From a virus: a stretch of DNA of 54,799 bases. Positions within the stretch are counted from its first letter, which is position 1. Every line of letters begins with the position of its first letter. The notes beneath the pieces are model-generated. The model was not told the DNA's origin, searched no databases, and saw nothing but the letters and a program-made list of their open reading frames with translations. Made by a program: the position numbers and the translations under genes. Where the stretch lies: positions 1 to 54,799 of the IMG/VR virus record IMGVR_UViG_3300038566_000115; one strand, given 5' to 3'. Shown here in pieces: positions 42,444-51,755 of the stretch.

Positions 42444-42952
42444 TAATTATGTACCATAACAATATCACCATAGGCTCCCCCAGCGGGTTGGCCTGCGGTG
42501 GTGGTGATGGTTATTTTACCTATAGGTGCGCCATCTTGTATTTGGGCTACGCCTTCTATGTTTGCGTCCCCGCCTGCGTTTACGTCAGTAGTGGCATTAA
42601 CTGACGCTCCTGCTGTCAAGCTGCCCGTAGTGGAGGCATCGTCGTCCGAGGGTAAAAACGCAGACGCATCAATAGCGTTTACATCCCACCGTTGAAAAGC
42701 CCCTGAGACATATATCATCAGTCGTTGGTTAGTAGAATCTACCCAAAGCATGTGGGACCATGGGTTTGCTGGTTCCGTATCGGAAATAACTACGCCAGAG
42801 AACTCCACGACATCGCCAGAATCCGCCATCTTGAACCACATGCGTGGCGCATCGCCGTGCTGTTTAAGGGTAGGTTCGCCTTCTACTACGTTAGCGGGGT
42901 TGGGCGCGCCATCACTTGCGTCGCTCGAACGCCTGAACTGTATTCGTGCCAT
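42443..42952 (-). CDS. Fibre N-terminal-type protein, 169 aa
   Basis: The start MARIQFRRSSDASDG...VVEGEPTLKQHG is the standard N-terminus of many phage fibre/appendage proteins. A TAGASVNATTDVNAGGD triple-helix-like segment follows. It lacks a large receptor domain and may be an adaptor to which other fibres bind. Confidence 0.68.
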   Translation of the reverse strand: MARIQFRRSSDASDGAPNPANVVEGEPTLKQHGDAPRMWFKMADSGDVVEFSGVVISDTEPANPWSHMLWVDSTNQRLMIYVSGAFQRWDVNAIDASAFLPSDDDASTTGSLTAGASVNATTDVNAGGDANIEGVAQIQDGAPIGKITITTTAGQPAGGAYGDIVMVHN

Positions 42953-43278
42953 TAGTATGTTCCTCCATCTACGTCACCAGATGCAGCTAGGGCTGCGAAA
43001 GTACCTGCCGTTATCCTACATTCTACCCTAGCTCCTGCGGCAAAGGCAAAAGGAGTAGTACTTTCCTCGGCGCGGGTAACTGTGAATGAGTCTCCGTTAC
43101 GGTCAGTGGCATAGACTATTTCTCGATTGCCAAACGCATCCTCTATTACCAAGGGTGTCTGGTCCCCGACTCCGGGGGTGGCGAACGAACTACCATCTGC
43201 TACTGGGAGGTTAGTCTGTACTGCATCTATTGACGATGTTAGCGTCGTTGATGAGAAGTTAGTTAATACAAAAGCCAT
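42952..43278 (-). CDS. Tail/fibre-associated protein, 108 aa
   Basis: A small beta-rich protein; NREIVYATDRNGDSFTVTRAEE and the following AGARVECRITAGTFAAL form a motif common in short phage tail-appendage proteins. Overlaps both neighbours by one base. Probably an appendage adaptor. Confidence 0.65.
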   Translation of the reverse strand: MAFVLTNFSSTTLTSSIDAVQTNLPVADGSSFATPGVGDQTPLVIEDAFGNREIVYATDRNGDSFTVTRAEESTTPFAFAAGARVECRITAGTFAALAASGDVDGGTY

Positions 43279-43595
43279 TACACATCCTCCACAGTTATTT
43301 CCAATTCATCTTCCCACAGTATATTAGTGTCATCTGGGATAGACGTTATCGTTATTCTATACGTGTTTCCATCTACGCCCCCGCCTACATAAAGGTACGC
43401 TTTAGTAACGCTAGTTGCGTCACCCGCGACGTCCTCGATTAACTGTACGGATGTCGTAATGGGTGGTACAGAATCAGGAGACGATGCGGTGATAACCGAC
43501 GTAATATACTCGCCTGAGTCTAACGCTGCTTTAGAATAGTCTAGTTTAAACCTGCGTGTTTCCGACGGTTGTTTAGTTGTTCTACCTAATAACAT
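43278..43595 (-). CDS. Fibre-tail adaptor-like protein, 105 aa
   Basis: 105 residues with KQPSETRRFKLDYSKAALDSGEYI at the start and GNTYRITITS near the end, an Ig-like layout like that of proteins annotated as phage fibre-tail adaptors. It lies between the large 1207-residue protein and the other small appendage genes. Confidence 0.62.
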   Translation of the reverse strand: MLLGRTTKQPSETRRFKLDYSKAALDSGEYITSVITASSPDSVPPITTSVQLIEDVAGDATSVTKAYLYVGGGVDGNTYRITITSIPDDTNILWEDELEITVEDV

Positions 43596-43604
43596 TATAC
43601 ACCC

Positions 43605-46600
43605 CTAAAATAAATGCCGTGAATAAATCCATTCGCCCGAGATTGTCTTACCTGCATCTGCGGCGTTAAACCACAACGTACCATCATACAACATAGTTAC
43701 TTCGCCGGCGGCAGGCGGTTGGGTAGGGTCGCTAACATATACAACGTCCACCCCATCTAGCTGTAGAGACATGCGTTCTGGTGTGTCCGTACAAAGCCCG
43801 AGGAATAAATCATCCTCAATCAACCCGTGGCCTGAGCCATTGGACCCGACATGTATGTAACGTCTACCAGTGAACGTAGTTGATAATTTCATATCGGTGA
43901 AGAACGCAAATGTCTCGTCCGCTGCAGTATCTCCTAATTGATAGAAGCGGGTTTTCATAGGGCATCCTATTACACCTGCTGTTGTAGGTACGTTGGGGCG
44001 AGAAAGCACTTCGACTCCGTTCAATTCCAAACTAAGTGTAGTGCCCGTGCGGATTAAAGACCACTCGTCATCTATTCCTGTTCCGTTGGCGGTGGTAATC
44101 GTACCCACAAGCGAACCATTCTCAGAGAATATAAAGGATTTTTCCACCCCGCCATCATCTAACTGGGAGTGCCAGATATTCACGCCGACAATACAATCTG
44201 TTCTGTCCGCACCGAGATACCCTGTCTGTACCATTTCACCTGATGTCATAAGTCCAATGAACCCAAACCCACCGACCGTAGTATCTGTCCATGTACTTGT
44301 TATAGCAGGATCGAATGCATCGCTGAATTTAAACTTAAATGTAAAGTCGCCTGTTATTTCGTGGTGGTGTGTAAGTCCTACCCAATCTGTCGTAGTCTGC
44401 GAGTTATCGGCCTGTGTGACTGTGGAGTTACCTCGCTTGGTATAGAATACCGGCGAATTTAATTTTATCGGCCGGTCGACCCAAACTTCATCGGTAGCAG
44501 GCACAGTGGTTGTACTGAATGTGTTACTAACGATATTCGGGAATACATAAGTTTTAGCGCCATCGAAGTTAACCGTAGTTGAGTCGTCTTTCAAAATACC
44601 GTCGAACATCCACACGTCATAATATTCATCTGTTAAATAATCCGAAGCAGTAGAAGTAGTATCCTCGAAACCCAGTTGTAATCCGTCTAAGAAGTCCTCG
44701 TTGGCAACATGGGTTGTTTTAGATGATGGGTTATCTTTCTCCCAAGCACTCCCATTCCATCCGTAAGAATGCCAGATATCAGGAAAGTCAAACAACTCGC
44801 CGCCGATTGACTCGTATCCCATACCATATACAGTAGTATTTACTGAAATTAAATCCGTAGTTGATCCGTACAATGTACAGGTTCTTGTATGGATATAGAT
44901 ACCATTGCCAATGTGGATGCCTCCATTAGCGCCAAATACCATCACAGTTGCACTTAGGTTATCGCGCATGAGTTTACGCCCAACGCCATCACCATGTAAG
45001 TTATAAGTATAAGTAGTTACTCCGACCTCCAATGTATCAAGGTTTCTGAGTACGAAGGGATAATCATCGGCTGAGACATTTGCCCCACCCATGATAAACT
45101 CTACACCATCGTCCCGATAAAAAATATTAACCGAGTGGGTAGAAACAGGGCCTCCTGCTTCCGATACTGATTGGTCGAGTACTGCTACACTACCTCCATA
45201 ATCAAAAATCTGGGTTACGACAGTAGAAACCTGCCGCCTATCCACTCGGATTAATCTTCCCTTAGTAGAAAACCCTATCTTAACCTGGGCAAGAAGAGGG
45301 ACCGAACCCGAATCCGCCGAGGTATCGTTATTTAAAGTCGCCTCGTCACTAGTAGGCGATGAACCCTCCAGTGACCACCATGTCGCTTCTTGTCCATAAA
45401 GCGCCGTTGGTATCGGTATATAAAACTGGTCAACGCCAGCCGCTTGCGTATCGCGCCTAAATATTCCGGCGGTAAAAGAAAAATCACCCCCACTCGTATG
45501 GCCTGTAATCAAGAACTGTGGGTCGGTAGACTCATTATACACGGTCCATGTTGTGCCACTATCATCGGACCAACACATTTCCGCGCCCATCAATGCCCAT
45601 AGCTCGTCATTACGCCCAACCTGTACACCATAACATTTAGTATCGTCTACGGCGCTAGCATTGGTGAGTAGGCCTACAGCCGTTGTCGCGCCTAGTGGAG
45701 TACGTGTTATTTTCCATAGGCCGGTATTGCGGCAAGCGGCATAAATATTACCGGTACTATCATGGACTATCTGGGTTAGGTCAGTAGGGGAGAACGGGAA
45801 GGTGTGAGTAGAATCAAACAGTTCATACCCATAGTTAAGGTCGTGTATTACGAGGCCAGTGGCATTTGCCGTTATCCACTCAGGGTAAATATATTTAATG
45901 ATAGGACGGAACGCAGCGACATTAGTGTCCGATGTGACGGTTACTGTAGTGGAAGCGGGGTCGATACCTGCCCCCGGTAGTGTTAAAGGTACATCACTAT
46001 TTGCACCGAATTGATTGTTAGTAATCACTAGGGAGGAAGAGGAGTGGGTGTTTAGGTGGGATAAGGGTAATGCGAAAGATGCCCATAGGTTTCCTGCAGT
46101 TTGTGTAGTCGCTTTCTTGTATACTCGGTACGCTGCTGCGCCAGAGGCACCACCACTCGTAATATGTACACGATAACAGGACGCTAAACTATTATCTGCG
46201 GGTAACCACCCATTGTCATTAGCGGTTACTGCCCCCAAACCCAATGCTTGATTGGGGGTATCTGAGTAAGGTGACGAACTTATAGCTGCACGCGAATAGA
46301 TATTTTGTACTTTAGAGTCCGTACTTTTTAGTAGTTTATGGTATGTCATAGGCGCAGAGTCTGTGGTATATAAGTAAGTACCGCCTATATGACACCCTAC
46401 AATACTGTTTGTAGCCAGTTCCGATGCTGTAATAGTACACACACCACTTTGCGCATTGATGTCATAGAGACCGATGGTAGTAAGTGAGTTATACGCAGCG
46501 GGTAGGTCCGAAAGCGCACCTTTACCAAACGCATAAAGCGGGGTCCCTTCTGGGGCGTTGACGGGTGTAGAACAGAAATTACGCAAAACATACCTGTTAG

Positions 46601-47228
46601 AGACTGCGGTCCTAGAAGTAGACTGGTTGTTAAACATGGCTTGTATGTAATAATCGGTCGGGTCTTCTGCATTCATTAACCCTGTATAGCTTACTTCGAT
46701 ACGATATAAAACATCCAGAATCTCCGCGCTACCCTGAACACAGCCTGATGCGAACGGTGTGGTGCATATAACGTAAGGTGCTCCATTAGCTAGAGTAGCA
46801 GAGCCACCACCACAAAGTCCCGCACCCCAGACGGTTCTGTCACTCCCAGTAGGGTCGAACCGATAATGAAATAGGTAATAAGGTGGGTTCTGCCCATCAT
46901 CTACATACTGATACCAATTAATAGAGGAATCGTAGGTACGTATTACATTATCGTTCCTTATTGATTCAGTATTAGCATAACTAACGGGGTTAGCACCACG
47001 GTGAAATGGCTTCATATAGATTACCCCACGGGCGTTACCGCCGCGTGGCATCGGACATTCTACATCAAGAATATCACCTACAGAATAAAGCGCGTATTGA
47101 GAGGTGGGGGTGAAGTCATTTTGTACTTCTGGATAAGTAGTGAACTCTCCATCAGGAACCCATTTACCGTTAATCTTCTTAGCGGGTGCAGTACGCACAC
47201 TGACGAACCCTTTAATTTGTTTATCCAC
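43605..47228 (-). CDS. Large tail fibre/spike protein, 1207 aa
   Basis: 1207 residues, beta-rich throughout. A middle region (TQIVHDSTGNIYAACRNTGLWKITR, CYGVQVGRNDELWALMG) looks like beta-propeller repeats. The C-terminal third (GDFTFKFKF, GFGFIGLM, LEWELNG-like LSLELNGVEVL) looks like a SPRY/lectin sandwich. These suggest a host-surface-binding spike. No glycan-hydrolase motif is obvious. It overlaps the upstream gene by 8 bases. Confidence 0.68.
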   Translation of the reverse strand: MDKQIKGFVSVRTAPAKKINGKWVPDGEFTTYPEVQNDFTPTSQYALYSVGDILDVECPMPRGGNARGVIYMKPFHRGANPVSYANTESIRNDNVIRTYDSSINWYQYVDDGQNPPYYLFHYRFDPTGSDRTVWGAGLCGGGSATLANGAPYVICTTPFASGCVQGSAEILDVLYRIEVSYTGLMNAEDPTDYYIQAMFNNQSTSRTAVSNRYVLRNFCSTPVNAPEGTPLYAFGKGALSDLPAAYNSLTTIGLYDINAQSGVCTITASELATNSIVGCHIGGTYLYTTDSAPMTYHKLLKSTDSKVQNIYSRAAISSSPYSDTPNQALGLGAVTANDNGWLPADNSLASCYRVHITSGGASGAAAYRVYKKATTQTAGNLWASFALPLSHLNTHSSSSLVITNNQFGANSDVPLTLPGAGIDPASTTVTVTSDTNVAAFRPIIKYIYPEWITANATGLVIHDLNYGYELFDSTHTFPFSPTDLTQIVHDSTGNIYAACRNTGLWKITRTPLGATTAVGLLTNASAVDDTKCYGVQVGRNDELWALMGAEMCWSDDSGTTWTVYNESTDPQFLITGHTSGGDFSFTAGIFRRDTQAAGVDQFYIPIPTALYGQEATWWSLEGSSPTSDEATLNNDTSADSGSVPLLAQVKIGFSTKGRLIRVDRRQVSTVVTQIFDYGGSVAVLDQSVSEAGGPVSTHSVNIFYRDDGVEFIMGGANVSADDYPFVLRNLDTLEVGVTTYTYNLHGDGVGRKLMRDNLSATVMVFGANGGIHIGNGIYIHTRTCTLYGSTTDLISVNTTVYGMGYESIGGELFDFPDIWHSYGWNGSAWEKDNPSSKTTHVANEDFLDGLQLGFEDTTSTASDYLTDEYYDVWMFDGILKDDSTTVNFDGAKTYVFPNIVSNTFSTTTVPATDEVWVDRPIKLNSPVFYTKRGNSTVTQADNSQTTTDWVGLTHHHEITGDFTFKFKFSDAFDPAITSTWTDTTVGGFGFIGLMTSGEMVQTGYLGADRTDCIVGVNIWHSQLDDGGVEKSFIFSENGSLVGTITTANGTGIDDEWSLIRTGTTLSLELNGVEVLSRPNVPTTAGVIGCPMKTRFYQLGDTAADETFAFFTDMKLSTTFTGRRYIHVGSNGSGHGLIEDDLFLGLCTDTPERMSLQLDGVDVVYVSDPTQPPAAGEVTMLYDGTLWFNAADAGKTISGEWIYSRHLF

Positions 47229-48189
47229 CTATGTTTCCTCCATTTAGTCGGGTAGCTACAACAGATGCAGCGATGGGTTTTGTAGTAACGACACTCGTTG
47301 CTAGTGTATCTGTTATAGTATCACATGTAATAGCGGAGTAGGATGTCTTAACAAACGACGATGAAACGCCACTAACTTTAGCATAATCAGAAGATAGCGT
47401 ATCTGTAATCAGTTTTTTTACTGAGCCGAGGATGTCTCTAACAACAATAGGAGAAGTAATGTTACTATTTACTTTGGTATAATCTACTAATAAGTTAGAA
47501 CGGATATGCTTCCCAAACGTATTAATATTGCGGGTAGATAGCTGGACTGTTCGAGAACGTACAACACCGCCGCCATAGAACTGAGCCTCAACATAATACC
47601 TACCTGCAGGTTGGATAGTTCTATGCAGTCCCAAAACCTCGGTATCGATATAAACCGGTATCCCCTGCTCAGTATATAATACGTATTGGATAAACGGTTT
47701 ATTAAACGAAGGGGAATTGCCGAACGTAAACCATACCCTAGCAGGCTGTTCACCCGAGATATATTCTCCGTTATTATCTACTGCCTCGACCCCTATCAGT
47801 AACTCATCAGACGTTATTGAATTCTGATGTAATAGAGGCGATAACGTAGGTGCGATATTTGCTGTGAGGTTAGATTGTATCGTATCGGTTACAGTATAAT
47901 CCTCGGATACCTCGACGCTAGTGTACCGGTCCACATACAGGCGGAATACGTGGTCGACTGTTTGTTCACGAATGAATGATAGCGTGAGGCCATCGGAAGA
48001 TACGTTAAAATCTACCGTAGGCCCCGTTATCTGTTCCCACACAAAGCTATGGACTTCGGGGTCGGATACGGACGCAGTGATAACAATCAAGGCTCCACAT
48101 ACATCCACGATAGGGTCAGGTGTTTCTATCTCTGCCTGCGAGTAAATCGGTGGTGGGTATTGATTTATGTATCGTGAACGGTACGGCAT
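47221..48189 (-). CDS. Tail structural protein with Ig/PKD-like domain, 322 aa
   Basis: 322 residues. VITASVSDPEVHSFVWEQITGP is a PKD/Ig-like strand pattern (S-D-x-x-x-x-x-W-x-Q-x-x-G-P), followed by further beta domains and a Thr/Val-rich C-terminus. Likely an appendage or tail-surface protein attached near the large spike it precedes. Confidence 0.65.
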   Translation of the reverse strand: MPYRSRYINQYPPPIYSQAEIETPDPIVDVCGALIVITASVSDPEVHSFVWEQITGPTVDFNVSSDGLTLSFIREQTVDHVFRLYVDRYTSVEVSEDYTVTDTIQSNLTANIAPTLSPLLHQNSITSDELLIGVEAVDNNGEYISGEQPARVWFTFGNSPSFNKPFIQYVLYTEQGIPVYIDTEVLGLHRTIQPAGRYYVEAQFYGGGVVRSRTVQLSTRNINTFGKHIRSNLLVDYTKVNSNITSPIVVRDILGSVKKLITDTLSSDYAKVSGVSSSFVKTSYSAITCDTITDTLATSVVTTKPIAASVVATRLNGGNIGG

Positions 48190-48323
48190 TAGCGCGCCCG
48201 CTTAGGGATTATATACGTGGTTGTCTTCTTAGGAGCGTACGTTACTCGCCTACTTCCTATAGGAAATATAGCGGACTTCACTTTGAAAACGAAAGTTTGT
48301 TTCGTTATTACTGGGTAGTTCAT
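48189..48323 (-). CDS. Small basic protein, 44 aa
   Basis: A 44-residue ORF fills the gap between two larger leftward genes: it begins three bases after the connector stop and its TAA overlaps the next ATG. It is basic (KKTTTYIIPKRAR end) and beta-like. The exact fit supports a real gene; no family is recognised. Confidence 0.55.
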   Translation of the reverse strand: MNYPVITKQTFVFKVKSAIFPIGSRRVTYAPKKTTTYIIPKRAR

Positions 48324-48326
48324 ATC

Positions 48327-48947
48327 TTACGCCCACGGAGGAAAAACCCAACTCGCATTGCCGCGTGAGAATCTAGCTAAGACTTCCTTACGGGCCATCA
48401 AAGTTTCGTTTTTGAATTTACGTTGTTCGCGTATCGCCTTGTTATCATTAGACCATGGGCGGTTTGGCCAATTCAAAAGCTCTGCAACCGTACCACATAT
48501 AATCGATTGGCGGTGGTGTATCCATGTATCGTCTGGTACCAACGTATCGAAAGACTCTGGGATTAATGAAACGTCCACCAATAAATCCTTACCATTATCT
48601 ATCTCTTCTGGCTGTGGAAATAACTGCATTGTACCTGAATCGTGCAGATAAAATCCTCTTGGTAATCCAGCTTGGGGGTCATCAATTGGCTCAACCGTGA
48701 GGGGGTTAATAACCCTTTCATCGTATATCACTCTAAGGACAGTGCCGACCATCGCCCCCTCTACTGTTGGTGCGAGGTATACGTAGGTCTTGGTGTTGTC
48801 TACAATGAATGGTAATCGTACTGTCCATGCGCGGGATTCCCTAAAGAATTGCTGGGCTGTATTAAATAACTGATTCTCTACGACACTGCGGGTGACTCCC
48901 GGCAATCGTAGCATAATGTCCTGTACCCAATCATCTAACTGTCTCAT
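48327..48947 (-). CDS. Head-tail connector/adaptor, 206 aa
   Basis: 206 residues. The N-terminus (DDWVQDIMLRLPGV) and the FYLHDSGTMQLFPQPEE segment resemble podophage gatekeeper or tail-tube-A-like proteins. The C-terminal helices (QSIICGTVAELLNWPN, then charged) also fit. It follows the smaller adaptor with a 4-base overlap. A connector role is inferred from this and its position after the capsid genes. Confidence 0.68.
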   Translation of the reverse strand: MRQLDDWVQDIMLRLPGVTRSVVENQLFNTAQQFFRESRAWTVRLPFIVDNTKTYVYLAPTVEGAMVGTVLRVIYDERVINPLTVEPIDDPQAGLPRGFYLHDSGTMQLFPQPEEIDNGKDLLVDVSLIPESFDTLVPDDTWIHHRQSIICGTVAELLNWPNRPWSNDNKAIREQRKFKNETLMARKEVLARFSRGNASWVFPPWA

Positions 48948-49309
48948 CGCATGGGTCTCCCTATAGCGTTAGAGAAAGATTTAAGTAATAGTGCTGCGCG
49001 GCCATCGACAGTGAACTCGTCGTCAATAAGTTCTAGGTTGCCTGCTATGTAATAAATGATTGGCTGTAGGAATGTATTGTCTAACGCAATTACTGTTGGG
49101 TCATCTATCGCCGCTGTTGGGGTTACTGTATCCTGCGGGTATGACGGTATTGCGTCGAGCCTATCGATAAACGCATCGGGCCTAAGCCGATACAAATCAT
49201 AAAGCGATGTTTCTAACTGCTCATACAAATGGGCATCTGAATAGCGGTAAGGCGTATCGACATCATTGACAATACGCCTTACACGTAAGAATAGCTCTCC
49301 AACTAACAC
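48944..49309 (-). CDS. Phage adaptor protein (DUF6682-like), 121 aa
   Basis: 121 residues, all-helical. VGELFLRVRRIVNDVDTPYRYSD then LYDLYRLRPDAF resembles DUF6682 family adaptor proteins that sit below the portal. It lies between the capsid and the 206-residue connector, as expected for a head-tail adaptor. Confidence 0.7.
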   Translation of the reverse strand: MLVGELFLRVRRIVNDVDTPYRYSDAHLYEQLETSLYDLYRLRPDAFIDRLDAIPSYPQDTVTPTAAIDDPTVIALDNTFLQPIIYYIAGNLELIDDEFTVDGRAALLLKSFSNAIGRPMR

Positions 49310-49315
49310 TAGGGT

Positions 49316-49456
49316 TTACCCCTTAGTCTTCTTGGCAGCTTTCTCTTTCTTAGCTGGTTTAGGTTCGTGTAATTCCCAGTCTTCGTGTTCCTCAAAGCGG
49401 AACGAATCTCCGACCATTACTACCCGACCATCCTTCTTGTTTTTAACACAAGGCAT
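49316..49456 (-). CDS. Small Lys-rich protein, 46 aa
   Basis: 46 residues with GGAG upstream of the ATG. Starts MPCVKNKKDGRVVMVGDSF and ends with a Lys/Ala-rich tail (PAKKEKAAKKTKG). Short proteins of this type are often found between capsid and connector genes and may be head-decoration or assembly helpers; the function is unknown. Confidence 0.6.
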   Translation of the reverse strand: MPCVKNKKDGRVVMVGDSFRFEEHEDWELHEPKPAKKEKAAKKTKG

Positions 49457-49474
49457 AGTATAACTCCAAAGTTA

Positions 49475-49497
49475 TAGGTGGGGGTTATCCCCACCTA
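49475..49497 (-). terminator. Hairpin after the capsid gene
   Basis: TAGGTGGGG (49475-49483) pairs with CCCCACCTA (49489-49497) as a 9-bp stem. It lies within a few bases of the capsid stop on the leftward transcript. No U-tract follows, so it may be an attenuator or RNA-stabilising element that lets capsid mRNA exceed downstream mRNA. Confidence 0.5.
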
Positions 49498-49504
49498 AGT
49501 TGGA

Positions 49505-50482
49505 TTACTGCTTAACAATACCTACCGCAAGGCCAGTACCGTCAACAACTTTGTAACCATACACCTGTAGTCCTCGCATCATGTGCCCGAAGGTACGCTC
49601 TGCTCGGATGGTTTCGGTTTTAGTAACCTGCGACGCGAAGGTTAACCCATGTTGATGTCCTGCGAATACAGTCCACTCTAGGTTATCCCGTGGTAACAAG
49701 TTAGATACATAAACCGTAGTACGGTCAATCATACCAACACGTCCGTTACGCAAGATAGAGGTAGAGTCCCCTGCGATAGACGCGTCTTTCAACTCACCTG
49801 TTTTGATTCTGTTACAGAACCATGCAGGTAAGATAACGTAACGCCCAGTCTCTGGGATGTTCTGCTCGTCAAGCGCTTGGTTAAGGTCGACGATAAAGTC
49901 AACAGCGTTTCGGATACTGGTTGAACCATCGCCACCACCTGTCGCTAGGATTTGGGTAGCTGTAGTACCGGCACCTGCCGCTGCAACACCTAACTGCAAG
50001 CTACCTGAAATAGCGCCAGCGATATTACCTTGGTTTGATGCGTCAACATCAACAGCGATATTACCTAACACGTCAGTATCAATTTGAATCTTCATCTGCT
50101 CAGAAGCATCTTCTGCCCAGATATTCATCATATTGATATCGCTTTGTGTTTCCATAACATCATCAACAATCGCGTTCCAGTACTTACCTTTATCGATGTT
50201 CAGTGACACGATATTAGAAGTAGGACGCTGTACCGCTAGCTCTTGTCCAGCTTGGTAATCGTTGATAGTCAACGTAGGGCGAGTTCGGATATTAACTTGG
50301 TCGCCTTGGCTTTTAATCTCACCCTCATAATCAGTATTAGCCATTACGTTTAATACTGTGGTGTTGTAGAACTTCTCAATTAATTTAGAAGACCACAACG
50401 TAGGGATGAACGTGCCTGAATAGGCGGGAGACGGTGCGGCGGCACCATCATAATACTGCGACGCAGCAACTGTAAACGGCAT
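49505..50482 (-). CDS. Major capsid protein
   Basis: 325 residues. Recognisable features are the early PTLWSSKLIEKFYNTTVL, SLNIDKGKYWNAIVDDV, SIRNAVDFIVDLNQALDEQNIP and C-terminal RAERTFGHMMRGLQVYGYKV, the typical string of HK97-fold major capsid proteins of podophages. It follows the scaffold gene and has GAGGA before the start. It should be the most abundant virion protein. No N-terminal prohead protease site is evident. Confidence 0.88.
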   Translation of the reverse strand: MPFTVAASQYYDGAAAPSPAYSGTFIPTLWSSKLIEKFYNTTVLNVMANTDYEGEIKSQGDQVNIRTRPTLTINDYQAGQELAVQRPTSNIVSLNIDKGKYWNAIVDDVMETQSDINMMNIWAEDASEQMKIQIDTDVLGNIAVDVDASNQGNIAGAISGSLQLGVAAAGAGTTATQILATGGGDGSTSIRNAVDFIVDLNQALDEQNIPETGRYVILPAWFCNRIKTGELKDASIAGDSTSILRNGRVGMIDRTTVYVSNLLPRDNLEWTVFAGHQHGLTFASQVTKTETIRAERTFGHMMRGLQVYGYKVVDGTGLAVGIVKQ

Positions 50483-50496
50483 GATTTAATTCCTCA

Positions 50497-51522
50497 TTAC
50501 ATCGACATCCTTCGCTTTATCTCAGAGTTGGGTAATACCCGTCCTTCTTTGATGGCAGCGTTGATGTCTGCTTCTATCCTCGCGTACTCTTCCTGTCTAT
50601 GGGTATAGAGTCCTTTACGAGAATCATCATAAAACTTCTTAATCTCTCCCTCGCTATACACAACCATCTTACCGCCAGTATCCTGTGCAGGGTTAGGCGC
50701 TGTTGACGGTGCTGCGAACTCAGTAAGGGTTGGATTCTCACTTTCTGTACTGTTAGGTTCAGTAGCGATTGTCTTCCCATACATAGAGAAAAACGAAGCA
50801 ACTCGTGGAGCATTGAGTTGGGAGTATGCTTGCCCGATAAGGTCTTTGCGGGTACTGCCGCTTAGCTCATCGACTGCATCTAACCATTCTACAAAGCTTT
50901 CGTCTTGGTTAATTTCACGCCAGTTATCAACATTTTTATCGAGGTACGCATAAAATGCTTCCTCTTTGTTGGACTGGGATTCTTCATCCAGACTTTCTAT
51001 GCGGTTACGGAGGTGCTGGTTCTCGTTGGCGAGGTGTGTCATCGTACTTGACATCTCTTCTTTCGCGGTTCTCTTCACTACGTCCAAGAACTCTTCCCCA
51101 TATTCCTCTACTTCCGCTGATGTAATAAGGCGCTTATCCTCGGGAGGGTTCGCTTTATTAATTTCATTATTATCCATATCTTTCGGCTTTGCAAGTATTT
51201 GTTTCTTGAGTGATTCAACCTCACTCAATAAGCGGGGTACCTCTGCTTCATACTTCCCACGCAAAGAATTGTATCTCGCTTCTGACTTACGTAGCTGTTC
51301 AGATAGATTAGCGATTGTTTCGTTTGGGCCAACCGGTTTTAAATCTGGCTTAGGGTCTTCATCTGGCTTTGAGTCTTCTTTCGACTTAGGGTCTTCATCT
51401 GGTTTAAGGTCTTCATCTGGCTTTGGGTCTTCATCTGGTTTAAGGTCTTCTTGGATGTATATTTCCGCGTGTAGTTTATCGGCCGCTTCCGCTGCAGCGG
51501 AGACTTGCTTAGGTACTGACAT
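50497..51522 (-). CDS. Scaffolding protein with acidic repeats, 341 aa
   Basis: 341 residues. Residues about 25-60 contain repeats of the type DLKPDEDPKPDE, encoded by a run of 18-base repeats (51355-51450). The middle is a long coiled coil (SEQLRKSEARYNSLRGKYEAEV; LRNRIESLDEE). The C-terminal part is basic and helical. Acidic, elongated coiled-coil proteins directly before the capsid gene are scaffolds that shape the procapsid and then leave. Confidence 0.78.
   Translation of the reverse strand: MSVPKQVSAAAEAADKLHAEIYIQEDLKPDEDPKPDEDLKPDEDPKSKEDSKPDEDPKPDLKPVGPNETIANLSEQLRKSEARYNSLRGKYEAEVPRLLSEVESLKKQILAKPKDMDNNEINKANPPEDKRLITSAEVEEYGEEFLDVVKRTAKEEMSSTMTHLANENQHLRNRIESLDEESQSNKEEAFYAYLDKNVDNWREINQDESFVEWLDAVDELSGSTRKDLIGQAYSQLNAPRVASFFSMYGKTIATEPNSTESENPTLTEFAAPSTAPNPAQDTGGKMVVYSEGEIKKFYDDSRKGLYTHRQEEYARIEADINAAIKEGRVLPNSEIKRRMSM
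51355..51450 (-). repeat. 18-bp repeat array in the scaffold gene
   Basis: Several imperfect copies of an 18-base unit (core GTCTTCATCTGG on the plus strand) encode the repeated Asp/Pro/Lys/Glu motif of the scaffold. In-frame 18-base units could expand or contract without breaking the frame. Confidence 0.7.
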
Positions 51523-51539
51523 GGTTAATCCTCTTTGAG

Positions 51540-51755
51540 TTATGGTTTCATCCTATCCATGTCGGATAGGAATTCGGTGTACGCAGACGCACGCGTAGAA
51601 AAGTGCGCTTGCAGAACAGGGTCCGTGGTACTCATAGCGGATTTAAGATGGTCATCGCGTTTATCTTCTATTGCTTTAAGCAATATCTTAAACTCAGGAA
51701 TATCTCTGAGTGTTATACAAGCGCGGTGGTGTTGGTCGGTTTTTATTACATTCAT
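51540..51755 (-). CDS. Hypothetical protein, 71 aa
   Basis: A 71-residue helical, charged protein between portal and scaffold, overlapping the portal stop by 4 bases. Position and size resemble small head-assembly accessory proteins of podophages; no motif is recognised. Confidence 0.65.
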   Translation of the reverse strand: MNVIKTDQHHRACITLRDIPEFKILLKAIEDKRDDHLKSAMSTTDPVLQAHFSTRASAYTEFLSDMDRMKP

